A DNA stretch of 64,000 nucleotides, from the NCBI RefSeq assembly GCF_014522205.1, contig NZ_CP046884.1, forward strand, positions 62,001 through 126,000. The letters run 5' to 3'. The notes under the pieces were generated by a model. It did no database searches and was not told the DNA's origin. It saw only the letters and a program-made list of their open reading frames with translations. The stretch comes from Corynebacterium poyangense (GTDB taxonomy: Bacteria > Actinomycetota > Actinomycetes > Mycobacteriales > Mycobacteriaceae). Below, one piece after another: positions 17,459 through 28,238 of the stretch. The stretch's first letter is position 1; the number at the start of each line of letters is the position of its first letter. A program made the position numbers and the translations under genes.

Positions 17459-18613
17459 ATGAACCTTCTCAAGAACTTGCGCGAAATCCACCAGCGGGGA
17501 GTGGATTTGGCTCGAGCCGCGTTCAACCTCGGGGGATCAATGGGTTCAGCTCAGCGTGAGCTTGCCGAACTTCTCGGGATTCCCAGGAAAGAAGCCAATC
17601 AATGGTTGCGCGTGGCTGACACCCTATTTGGTCGATGTGAGCAGGATTGGTCTGCATATCGGGATGAGACTGTGCAACTCATGCAAAACCACAACCTCAG
17701 CATTCAGCAACTGTGCGTGGTGGATCGATATAGCCGTCGAGCCCCTAAAGGCCAGCGGTACCCAATGTGCCGGGAACTGACTCATCTTGCGGCAAAAGCA
17801 CGCAGTTTAGAAGAACTCGAGGATGTGGCGCGAGAAAAGCTACGCCAACTGACTCCCGATGTCCGACGACGCGCTGAAGCACTGCGTGGAATTAGCTATT
17901 CGCGGAGCGCTGATGCGGATGGTCAACTCCATGTGATGGCGCGAGGGCCAGTAGCAGAAATGGAGCGAGTTATTGGGGCGATAGAACGCGCCACCGCCAA
18001 AAACTGGGATCGGGAAGGGAATCGGAGCTATAGCCAAGCCATGTTTGACAACTTTGTGACGCTAATTACCGGAGCCCAAAACGGACAGCCTGCCGACAAC
18101 GCCTATCAACCGGCGGTGGTGATCCGGGTGGAAGAGCTAGATCGCGAAACCCTCCCCTCTCAAGAAGGAAGGCAATTTATGCTCAGCACCGGAGAGACGA
18201 TCACCACAAGAGAATATCTTGAGATGAAGCTGAACAACTCCGGATGGGTACTTGTTAAGGACCGGGACAATTATCCAGTTGAATTGCACCGCATCCACAG
18301 AAGATTCGCCACCGATGCGCAGAGATTCGCTATGGGATGTGACGAAGGGACCTGTGGACACCCAGGATGCACGTTCCGATCGGACATCTGCCAAGCCCAC
18401 CACATTCAGCCTTGGAGCGAAGGAGGGAAAACATCGGTAGAGAACATGGTTCTCCTATGTCCTCGGCACCATTCCTGGATCCAGCCCGGGAGAGATCGAG
18501 TACAGAAAGGAGAAAACGCCCGAGTTGAATGGGTCGGGCGTAATGGAATTCCCCGAGAGGGGAGGGGTCCGTCAGATGCCGTGAAAGGACAAGTTCTTAC
18601 TGCAAGGGACTAA
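17459..18613 (+). CDS. DUF222 / HNH endonuclease domain protein
   Basis: A 384-residue protein of the actinobacterial DUF222-HNH family (similar to the mycobacterial 13E12 repeat proteins). The N-terminal helical DUF222 region covers about residues 1-260. The C-terminal HNH domain has a CGHPGC zinc knuckle, the CQAHHIQPWSEGGKTSVENMVLLC core and the final CPRHHSWI. Predicted nuclease; biological role unknown. Such genes occur in many dispersed copies in some actinobacteria. It ends in a 4 bp overlap with the convergent POT transporter gene, so no terminator separates them. Confidence 0.85.
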   Translation: MNLLKNLREIHQRGVDLARAAFNLGGSMGSAQRELAELLGIPRKEANQWLRVADTLFGRCEQDWSAYRDETVQLMQNHNLSIQQLCVVDRYSRRAPKGQRYPMCRELTHLAAKARSLEELEDVAREKLRQLTPDVRRRAEALRGISYSRSADADGQLHVMARGPVAEMERVIGAIERATAKNWDREGNRSYSQAMFDNFVTLITGAQNGQPADNAYQPAVVIRVEELDRETLPSQEGRQFMLSTGETITTREYLEMKLNNSGWVLVKDRDNYPVELHRIHRRFATDAQRFAMGCDEGTCGHPGCTFRSDICQAHHIQPWSEGGKTSVENMVLLCPRHHSWIQPGRDRVQKGENARVEWVGRNGIPREGRGPSDAVKGQVLTARD

Positions 18614-20079
18614 CGCACTCCCTGGAAGCGACGCAGCACCCAGCCTTTCATCAGAAGCAAAACAATACCGAGGGCTATGGAAGCACACCCAAGGATGAGG
18701 AAGAATGAGTTCTCAGCTGAGGCGTCCTCCGGATTGTAAAACTTAGCTAGGGTGCCGGCTAAAGACGTGCCCATTGCCACGGCCATGAGCCACAAGGCAA
18801 ACATCTTAGAAGGAAACGCATGGGGAGCAAGTTTAGTCGCTAAAGAGTTTCCAACTGGGGAGAGCAGCAACTCACCCATAGTGAATAGGAACAGAATCCA
18901 GACAATGGCGTAAATCGGCACCGAGTTCTCAGCCGCTCCCGAGAAGGGAAGGAAGAAGAACAAGGAAACACCAATGATCAGATTCGCCACGCCAAATTTC
19001 ACGGGAGTAGACCATTGGCGCTCACCAAGCTTTGTCCACATGGCGGCGAAAATTACCGAGAAGATGATGATGAAAACCGGGTTAATGGAGTTGACAGCGC
19101 CGGGCTTGATCTCAAGACTGCCAATGAATCGATTTAGTCGGACGTCGGCGTAAATAGCGAGCACCGTAAACTGTTGCTGGAAAATACCAAAGAATAGAAC
19201 CCCGGAGATAAACATGGGGATAAAACCAATTAGGCGAGAACGCTCTTCGACGGTTGTGAGATTTGAGAAATACATCTGACACCACATGATGACAGCAGCT
19301 ATCAAAGCAATCGCGGTCACAATGTCTGAGAGTCTCTCAATAGGAATGATTCCGCCAGCAATTAACCCAATCACCACAAGGACTACACCAGCAGCGATGA
19401 GCCCTCCCTTGAGATAGTCACGGCGGGGGAGGGGGTTAGGAACCTCGTGTCCGGCGGCACCGATCGTAGATTTCCGCATCAGGATATATTGAATCAGTCC
19501 AAATGCCATGCCGACAGCAGCAAGTCCGAATCCCCAGTGGAAACCACCAATGCCCCACAAGGCGTTGGTGAGCAGAGGACCAGCCAAAGCACCGATATTA
19601 ACCCCGAGATAGAAAATAGAAAATCCGGCATCCCGTCGGGTATCTTCTCGAGAATAAAGCTGCCCCAGAACTACCTGGGCACAAGTCTTAATCCCTCCTG
19701 ACCCCAGAGCGATACATACAAGTCCTATGCTCAGGCCGGTAACACCCGGGACCAATGCAAGTGAGAGATGTCCAAGCATCACAAGGAACGCGGAATAAAA
19801 AAGGGTGCGTTCTGAGCCGAAGATTCGATCCGAGATGAATGAGGCGAGCAAAGCTGCCATGTACACCATGCCGCCATACGCACCAACAATGGATGTCGCT
19901 GCGCTTTGGGACATACCCAATCCATTTTGGGAAAGGGGGTAATAGATGTAGTAAGCCAGGAGCGCCTGCATACCGTAGAAGCTGAAGCGCTCCCACATTT
20001 CTACCCCAAAGAGGTTTGCTAATCCCCATGGATGGCCGAAGAAGGTTCTCTCGGCGGGATTCTGTTGTGCTTGTGTCAT
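18610..20079 (-). CDS. POT/PTR-family proton-coupled di/tripeptide transporter
   Basis: A 489-residue membrane protein with about 14 helices that imports di- and tripeptides with protons. The family hallmark EMWERFSFYGMQALLAYY (E-x-x-E-R-F-x-F-Y-G) lies at residues 27-44, and the second signature FSIFYLGVNIGALAGPLL near 155. The DtpT type is the closest name. Flanks are a convergent HNH gene and, upstream on the same strand, nothing coupled (47 bp to the antiterminator gene stop). Confidence 0.88.
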   Translation of the reverse strand: MTQAQQNPAERTFFGHPWGLANLFGVEMWERFSFYGMQALLAYYIYYPLSQNGLGMSQSAATSIVGAYGGMVYMAALLASFISDRIFGSERTLFYSAFLVMLGHLSLALVPGVTGLSIGLVCIALGSGGIKTCAQVVLGQLYSREDTRRDAGFSIFYLGVNIGALAGPLLTNALWGIGGFHWGFGLAAVGMAFGLIQYILMRKSTIGAAGHEVPNPLPRRDYLKGGLIAAGVVLVVIGLIAGGIIPIERLSDIVTAIALIAAVIMWCQMYFSNLTTVEERSRLIGFIPMFISGVLFFGIFQQQFTVLAIYADVRLNRFIGSLEIKPGAVNSINPVFIIIFSVIFAAMWTKLGERQWSTPVKFGVANLIIGVSLFFFLPFSGAAENSVPIYAIVWILFLFTMGELLLSPVGNSLATKLAPHAFPSKMFALWLMAVAMGTSLAGTLAKFYNPEDASAENSFFLILGCASIALGIVLLLMKGWVLRRFQGVR

Positions 20080-20126
20080 GCGGATATTATTGCGCTTTAC
20101 ATAAGGCTTAGTGAAGTAGACCCCAG

Positions 20127-20987
20127 TTAAACGCTTGGTTTCATTCTAGGTTCGCTCAGTCTCAAGATATGAAGCCGCAGGTAATCTACCTCAGCAGGGG
20201 TTAATTTCGTCGCCTGTTCCCTCTCAAGAAGTTTTTGAATATTAGCTACCGCCCGGTCCACCCCGTCGGCATTTTGTGATGAGGGTGGCGTCATAACTCG
20301 TGAAGTGATTTGTGTATCATCCATGATTCGAACGAAGAGATACCGCAAGTGGGTGACAAACCGAGCGACACTGAGTGGGTCTTCCGGAGCATCTGGCCCT
20401 AGCCCTGTTTTCACAGCCTCCACAGATTCCTTGAGAAGGGAGGTGAGTTTAAGGGTTCGAGCTAAATTGTCGCCGGTAAACTGGGCATTAACAAAATGCA
20501 TTGCCAACGCAATTGCTTCTTCATCGGGTAATTCCGGGCACAATTTTTCCCGCGCCACGTGGAGAGTGAGTTGCCCCCAGTGAGTTTCTTGGGGATAAAA
20601 GTGAGGGACTTCCCAACTGGTGGGGTAAGTAATGACAATCCCTTCGTGTGTGCGGGCGATTGCTTGAGAGAGGTGGTCGGCGAGTGCCAGCAAAATTCCT
20701 TGAGAGGGGTGGTTGAAGGCTGGGCCAATTCGCGTCAATGCTTCTCTGCAGCATTCGAAGATTTCGATCGGGATTTCGTCGAGAAATGCGGCAACATTGC
20801 GGCCTGAGGCGTCAAGCCGTGTACTAAAAATCTCTTCTGCTTGAGATAGGGCGATATCGTCACCGAGTCGGCGCCGGAAGCCAATTCCCCGCCCCATCAG
20901 GATCATTCGCTGCCCGTCTACGGTAACGAGGACGGCGTTGTTATTCATGGAGCGAAGAACCGTTCCCGTTTTGTTTTCCATGCCCAT
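20127..20987 (-). CDS. BglG/LicT-family transcriptional antiterminator
   Basis: A 286-residue RNA-binding antiterminator that lets RNA polymerase pass a terminator in the bgl leader when beta-glucosides are present. It has a short N-terminal RNA-binding CAT domain (about residues 3-58, VLRSMNNNAVLVTVDGQRMILMG and GIGFRRRLGDDI) and two PTS regulation domains, PRD1 with LADHLSQAIAR and PRD2 with THLRYLFVRIM and the closing VDYLRLHILRL. Phosphorylation of the PRD histidines by PTS proteins regulates it. It is the last gene of the PTS-bglA-antiterminator operon. Confidence 0.88.
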   Translation of the reverse strand: MGMENKTGTVLRSMNNNAVLVTVDGQRMILMGRGIGFRRRLGDDIALSQAEEIFSTRLDASGRNVAAFLDEIPIEIFECCREALTRIGPAFNHPSQGILLALADHLSQAIARTHEGIVITYPTSWEVPHFYPQETHWGQLTLHVAREKLCPELPDEEAIALAMHFVNAQFTGDNLARTLKLTSLLKESVEAVKTGLGPDAPEDPLSVARFVTHLRYLFVRIMDDTQITSRVMTPPSSQNADGVDRAVANIQKLLEREQATKLTPAEVDYLRLHILRLSEPRMKPSV

Positions 20988-21031
20988 GCTTTTACATTTT
21001 AGTTTTTGCTCGACGCAGACCTGCTCCCACG

Positions 21032-24381
<3,350 letters not shown>

Positions 24382-24411
24382 GATCGTCCAATCCTTGGCA
24401 AAACGTGGATT

Positions 24412-24442
24412 CAACCCTCAGCTATTTTCATACTGAAGGTTG
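24412..24442 (-). promoter_or_regulatory. Hairpin in the leader of the beta-glucoside PTS operon
   Basis: On the transcript strand CAACCTTCAG and CTGAGGGTTG can pair over 10 bp (one G-U) around an 11 nt loop, about 30 nt before the PTS start. Operons of this type are controlled by a leader terminator that the BglG/LicT protein melts. A canonical RAT sequence was not recognised and the U-tract after the hairpin is poor, so the role is uncertain. Confidence 0.4.
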
Positions 24443-24526
24443 GGGTTGATGCCTCGCGGATTGGAGTGACACGCCCCTAGTTTCTCTTTCAAAGCATAAT
24501 TCCCCGGGACTATCTCCGCTATGCCC

Positions 24527-24808
24527 TCACGGGTGGTCTTTCTCACATCTCTGGAGCACCAGCATCACGGGGCCTCGCGCGCCGGTGGTGGTGCAGGTGC
24601 CGTCGCTGAGGGCACAGGAGGAACAGGCTCCGGAGGAACATGAGCTGTGGAGAGTTTCGCGGCGTATCCGACCGGTTCGTAGGAGGTGCTCTAACACGGC
24701 ATCAACAGTCATCGGGTGGATTCCAGCCCGCCGTGCAATGTCGGAGCGAGATACTGCCCCCTCCGCTATGGCGTTCTCAACGGCTGTCAGTGGGGATGGC
24801 ATTTTCAC
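24527..24808 (-). CDS. FeoC-like winged-helix protein with a cysteine cluster
   Basis: A 93-residue protein with an N-terminal winged-helix region (AVSRSDIARRAGIHPMTVDAVLEHLLRTGRI) and a tail holding Cys57, Cys62, Cys65 and Cys72, the spacing of FeoC-type iron-sulfur or metal-sensing tails. FeoC proteins modulate FeoB stability or activity. It follows feoB with a 1 bp gap: the feoB stop is at 24810 and the GTG start at 24808 (an ATG at 24802 is an alternative, with AGGTGA before it). It is the third gene of feoA-feoB-feoC. Confidence 0.75.
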   Translation of the reverse strand: MKMPSPLTAVENAIAEGAVSRSDIARRAGIHPMTVDAVLEHLLRTGRIRRETLHSSCSSGACSSCALSDGTCTTTGARGPVMLVLQRCEKDHP

Positions 24809-24809
24809 C

Positions 24810-26771
24810 TCAGAGGAAAAGTTTGAGCAGCTGGAAGGTCAGTACGGATAGCGCCCATGCGCCACCTAATTGGATGAGGAGCCCAAAGAGGGTCCATTTC
24901 AGACCGATTTCTCTCTTCTGGGCTGCTAGCGTGGCAACGCATGGGGTGTAGGCCAGGAGGAAGATCATAAACGCCCACACTGCGGGGATCGTGTGTCCAC
25001 CGGATGCTTCGGCAAAGTCTTGGCGAATATTTTGGGCTAGGGGGCTTGAGGCTTGGGTATCTGCATCGTCATCGGTGACGTCATCGACGGCATAGGTTTG
25101 CGCCCATGTCGAGATGACGGCTTCTTTGGCGACGAATCCGGTAATGAGGGTTCCGGATAGAGACCATGAACCGAAGCCGGCGGGTTCAAAAATGGGAGAA
25201 ATTCCGTCGCTAATTACTCCATAAGCTGAGTCCTGAGGCGGAAGGTCTTCGTCGCCCCAACTGTGGTTGCTCGCAACCGGGGTGGATTGTAAGAGCCACA
25301 CCAGAGTTACGGTCACCACGATGATTCCTCCGGCGGTTTGCAGGAAACCGCGGAGTCTTTGCCACATGACCGAGAACACTAGGCGGGGTACAGGTAATTG
25401 GTATTCCGGTAGATCTATGACGAGCGGTTCGGAGGGCATAGTTCGCCAAAGGGTGTGGCGAAGCGCTAAGCCGGTGAGCACAATCAGCCCGATAGAGATG
25501 AGGTACATCAGGAAGACCACACTGCCGGCGTGGTCTGGGAAGAAGGTGCTGGCCAGCATAACGTAGACGGTCAGTCGCGCGGAGCAGGAGGTAAAGGGGA
25601 TGAGCAGTGCAGTTAGGATGCGGTGGCGTGGGTTGCCGAGTACTCGGGTGGCGGAAATCGCCGGGACGTTACAGCCAAATCCCACGATTAGTGGGATGAA
25701 TGCTTTGCCGGGTAGGCCGATGGATCTCATGAGTCGGTCGGAGACTACAGCGGCACGAGCCATATATCCTGAATCCTCTAGTATGGCGAGGCAGAGGAAC
25801 ATGAGGGCCATCAGGGGTGCGAACGTTAGGACCATCCCCACTCCGCTGATGAGTCCATTGACTATGAGTCCTTGGATGAGGGGGATATCTGGCAACCAAG
25901 AGGAAACAACGTCTGAGATAGTCCCGGTGATAAAGCTTTCTAGACCGTCCTGGAGTGGTGCGGCAACAGTTGTGGTGATCTGGAAGACTAACCACATTGC
26001 AACTAGGAAAATGAGTGATCCCAGTAGTGGATGGAGGACAAATCTGTCTATGCGGTCACTGAAAGAGGAGTTTCCGCCCTCGGTGCCGATGCTAGCGGCG
26101 ACTGCTTGGTCGATAAGCTCGAAGCGGGCGTCGAGCCGTTCTTCGTCGGGAAGGGCCGGATCAAGAGGGGAAATTCGGGTGGGAGTTCGACGCATAGCGC
26201 GGGCCACCGTTTCCGCTACCGCAGCAATGTTACTTTTGCGGCGCGGATCAACGGCGACCACCGGGATCCCCAGAGCGGCTTCTAAGGCCTGAGGATTGAC
26301 GGAAACTTCTCGCTTCGCAGCGATGTCTGACTTCGTAAGAGCGAGAACTACCCGGTAGGGTTCTTCGGCAATTTCAGCCGCTAGATAAAGACTGCGGGCT
26401 AATTGTGATGCGTCGGCTACCACGATCACCAAATCCGGGCGTTCTTCGGGAGCACGCTCCAGGAGCATTTCTCTGGTCAAATACTCGTCCGGGCTGACCG
26501 CGGTGAGGGAATATGTGCCGGGGAAGTCGATGACATCATAAGTAGTCTCTGGTGTACGCCACGCCCCGCGAGACACCTCAACTGTGGTACCTGGCCAATT
26601 CCCCATTTGGGCTTTAGCGCCGGTAAGAGCGTTAAAAAGAGTGGATTTACCAGCATTGGGGGCACCGATGAGCGCGATGATAGGAGCATGGTCGGGCGCC
26701 TGGGCGGTTCCCCCCGCTCCGCATTTTTGGCACGACGGTGCTTCTTTAATAGCGCGCGGTGCTCGTTTCAT
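24810..26771 (-). CDS. feoB: Ferrous iron transporter FeoB
   Basis: Main Fe2+ uptake permease: a G-protein domain fused to a polytopic membrane domain, 653 residues. The G1 loop GAPNAGKST (residues 36-44), G3 DFPGTY and G4 LTKSDI are present. The membrane part carries the GFGCNVPAI and LLAYTPCVATLA motifs with their conserved cysteines. Unusually, the N terminus before the G domain has a Cys14-x-x-Cys17 pair (CQKCGAGG). It overlaps feoA by 4 bp and is followed at once by the FeoC-like gene, so all three form one operon. Confidence 0.95.
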   Translation of the reverse strand: MKRAPRAIKEAPSCQKCGAGGTAQAPDHAPIIALIGAPNAGKSTLFNALTGAKAQMGNWPGTTVEVSRGAWRTPETTYDVIDFPGTYSLTAVSPDEYLTREMLLERAPEERPDLVIVVADASQLARSLYLAAEIAEEPYRVVLALTKSDIAAKREVSVNPQALEAALGIPVVAVDPRRKSNIAAVAETVARAMRRTPTRISPLDPALPDEERLDARFELIDQAVAASIGTEGGNSSFSDRIDRFVLHPLLGSLIFLVAMWLVFQITTTVAAPLQDGLESFITGTISDVVSSWLPDIPLIQGLIVNGLISGVGMVLTFAPLMALMFLCLAILEDSGYMARAAVVSDRLMRSIGLPGKAFIPLIVGFGCNVPAISATRVLGNPRHRILTALLIPFTSCSARLTVYVMLASTFFPDHAGSVVFLMYLISIGLIVLTGLALRHTLWRTMPSEPLVIDLPEYQLPVPRLVFSVMWQRLRGFLQTAGGIIVVTVTLVWLLQSTPVASNHSWGDEDLPPQDSAYGVISDGISPIFEPAGFGSWSLSGTLITGFVAKEAVISTWAQTYAVDDVTDDDADTQASSPLAQNIRQDFAEASGGHTIPAVWAFMIFLLAYTPCVATLAAQKREIGLKWTLFGLLIQLGGAWALSVLTFQLLKLFL

Positions 26772-27007
26772 AGCCTAACTTCAACTGCTCTAAGGGTTCG
26801 CTTATCAACCGCATAGCGTGATTCACCTACTCGGATGATTTGTCCACCCCCGCTGGTCTTCTGGTGCACACTGACGAAGCGCCCGATTCTTAACCCCAAT
26901 TCCTTGAGACGACGACTGAGCTCAGGGTTTGTATGGTGGGCAAGGATGAGTGCTGATTTTCCAATGGGAACGTCGGCGAGAGTCGTCGACGGTTGAAAGT
27001 CCGTCAT
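26768..27007 (-). CDS. feoA: FeoA, small SH3-like partner of FeoB
   Basis: About 79 residues with the FeoA core: TLADVPIGKSALI, then RLKELGLRIGRFVSV and the closing RVGESRYAVDKRTLRAVEV. FeoA is a cytoplasmic SH3-like protein that supports FeoB. The start at 27007 (MTDFQPSTTL) is chosen because the longer frame to 27094 would run through the promoter and the DtxR-like box at 27061-27090. First gene of the iron operon. Confidence 0.88.
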   Translation of the reverse strand: MTDFQPSTTLADVPIGKSALILAHHTNPELSRRLKELGLRIGRFVSVHQKTSGGGQIIRVGESRYAVDKRTLRAVEVRL

Positions 27008-27060
27008 TGTGAATCCCAAATAATCCAGTATGGTGAGCCTAAGGCTCCTGATAATCGACG

Positions 27061-27090
27061 AGTTTAGGTGTGGCACGGCTAATTTGTCAA
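27061..27090 (-). promoter_or_regulatory. feoABC promoter
   Basis: On the minus strand TTGACA (27085-27090) and TAAACT (27061-27066) are separated by 18 bp. The predicted start of transcription lies about 45-50 nt ahead of the feoA start at 27007. A palindrome GAGCCT-A-AGGCTC (27035-27047) lies downstream, in the untranslated leader. Confidence 0.6.
27064..27082. promoter_or_regulatory. DtxR-type iron box in the feo promoter
   Basis: The 19 bp TTAGGTGTGGCACGGCTAA matches the DtxR consensus TTAGGTTAGGCTAACCTAA at 13 positions, including both ends (TTAGGT and CTAA) and the central GGC. It fills the spacer between -35 and -10, so iron-loaded DtxR would shut the promoter. Iron repression of feoABC is the expected outcome. 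Confidence 0.65.
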
Positions 27091-27169
27091 ACATAGGTGA
27101 GGGTAAATTCTTCGACTTCGGATAGGCGACGCTATCTGTCGGCTTATGTGCGTATTAAGAATCACTCAC

Positions 27170-27260
27170 GGTAACTTTCGACCACCGTCGAACCTAGTTT
27201 TTGGTGCCTTTCCTTAAACTATTGCCTGGTGTCTTACTGGCACGTAGGGTCCAAACCTGA
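27170..27260 (+). repeat. Direct repeat, left copy (islet boundary)
   Basis: This 91 bp segment reappears at 30286-30389. The two are identical by eye except for a 13 bp stretch present only in the right copy. Both contain the inverted repeat TTCGAC-CACC-GTCGAA (here 27177-27192) and the promoter elements TTGCCT (27222) and TAGGGT (27245). No gene follows this copy on the plus strand. The gap from the feo promoter to the DUF2848 gene (about 27091-27435) holds nothing else I can support; a 77-codon frame at 27229 starts inside the repeat and is not credible. Confidence 0.85.
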
Positions 27261-27435
27261 GATTTTGAGATGCGAGAGGACTACTACAAAAACAACGTGG
27301 ATTTTACGAGTTCAACACCTAGAGTGGTTCCAATCGGACAAAGTTAACAGCGTTTTTGCCTGCGAGTACTTCTTAGGTGTTACTGACTCTAGAGCTAAAG
27401 ATGAGAGCCTAGCATCGAGTGCGACAAAACCGTGC

Positions 27436-28131
27436 TTACTCAATGGGATCGGGCATTTGTAGTACGTCATATTTGACGGAAGCTGTGCCTAGGCCTGGGA
27501 CTGTTAGATCAACACGCCATCGATCTGAGAATTGGTCGATTCCCTCAAGCATAACTATGGTGCCTGAAAGCAATATGGTTCCCGGAAGATGTTCGCCGCG
27601 CTCCTTCAAAACTTGTAGCCAGTAATCAGGTGACAGCAATGCGCTGGCGTCGGAGTCTTGAATCAGTACTTCATCCTTACCTACCCACGCTTTTAGGGAA
27701 ATTTCTGACAAGTCCTCGGGCAAATCCTTGAGAGGAAAAGCAGTACTTCCTAATACATCGGGAGAAGCATTCTTTGACCAAGCTACGCCTTTGGTTTCCA
27801 AAGCCCGGTCAGTGTGGTCACAGGCTACGGTGAGGAATTCTTCGCCTAGATCATCAATAATTAAGGCCCATTCTGCTTCTCCAGAAGTTCTGCCGTGTTG
27901 CACAGGAATCTGTGTTGTTTGTTGTGCGAGATATGGAGAAACGGGGTACAGCGTGGGACTAGTGGAAGGGGCGGGAACACCCAATGCTGCGAGCTCTTTG
28001 ATGTGGGCTTGAACCTCCTCTTGATTCTTTCCTGCATAGCCAGCATTAAAAAGGTTTCGCACTGTTACAACGCGGGTACTGCCGTCGGGAAGCTGAAATG
28101 ATAACACTGGAAAAGTGGATGTGTTGGGCAT
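27436..28131 (-). CDS. DUF2848 family protein (FAH-like fold)
   Basis: A 231-residue protein of the DUF2848 family, distantly related to fumarylacetoacetate hydrolase. Family features visible are the RNLFNAGYAGKNQEEVQAHI opening, the EEFLTVACDHTDRALE segment with its acidic/His pair, and VAWSKNASPDVLGSTAFP. Function is not established; members are often encoded with carriers for small organic acids. Here it is divergent from an MHS-family transporter, with the operator-like ATTGTATACAAT between, and belongs to the repeat-flanked islet. A role in breaking down the compound imported by that transporter is a reasonable inference. Confidence 0.75.
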   Translation of the reverse strand: MPNTSTFPVLSFQLPDGSTRVVTVRNLFNAGYAGKNQEEVQAHIKELAALGVPAPSTSPTLYPVSPYLAQQTTQIPVQHGRTSGEAEWALIIDDLGEEFLTVACDHTDRALETKGVAWSKNASPDVLGSTAFPLKDLPEDLSEISLKAWVGKDEVLIQDSDASALLSPDYWLQVLKERGEHLPGTILLSGTIVMLEGIDQFSDRWRVDLTVPGLGTASVKYDVLQMPDPIE

Positions 28132-28186
28132 AAAAAGCTCCTATTGCACGATAGAAATTAGAGTTTTATCTACACATTATCAGTTT

Positions 28187-28198
28187 ATTGTATACAAT
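28187..28198. promoter_or_regulatory. GntR-type operator between the DUF2848 and MHS transporter genes
   Basis: ATTGTATACAAT is a perfect 12 bp palindrome and has the TTGTATACAA form common for FCD-domain GntR regulators. It sits in the 107 bp divergent control region, and the islet's own GntR regulator (29583-30266) is the natural ligand. Confidence 0.65.
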
Positions 28199-28238
28199 CT
28201 ACCGAAAAGCTGATGATTTCCAGCACCAGGGAGGTGTT

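Noticed and set aside
20988..21031. Possible antiterminator RNA element before the BglG/LicT gene
   Set aside because: Only 44 bp between bglA and this gene and no hairpin or RAT-like sequence found.
25600..26292. 230-codon plus-strand frame opposite feoB
   Set aside because: Antisense to the conserved FeoB coding sequence; Arg/Ser-rich without motifs.
27229..27462. 77-codon plus-strand frame after the left direct repeat
   Set aside because: It begins inside the repeat copy, has no ribosome site or family features, and overlaps the DUF2848 gene end.
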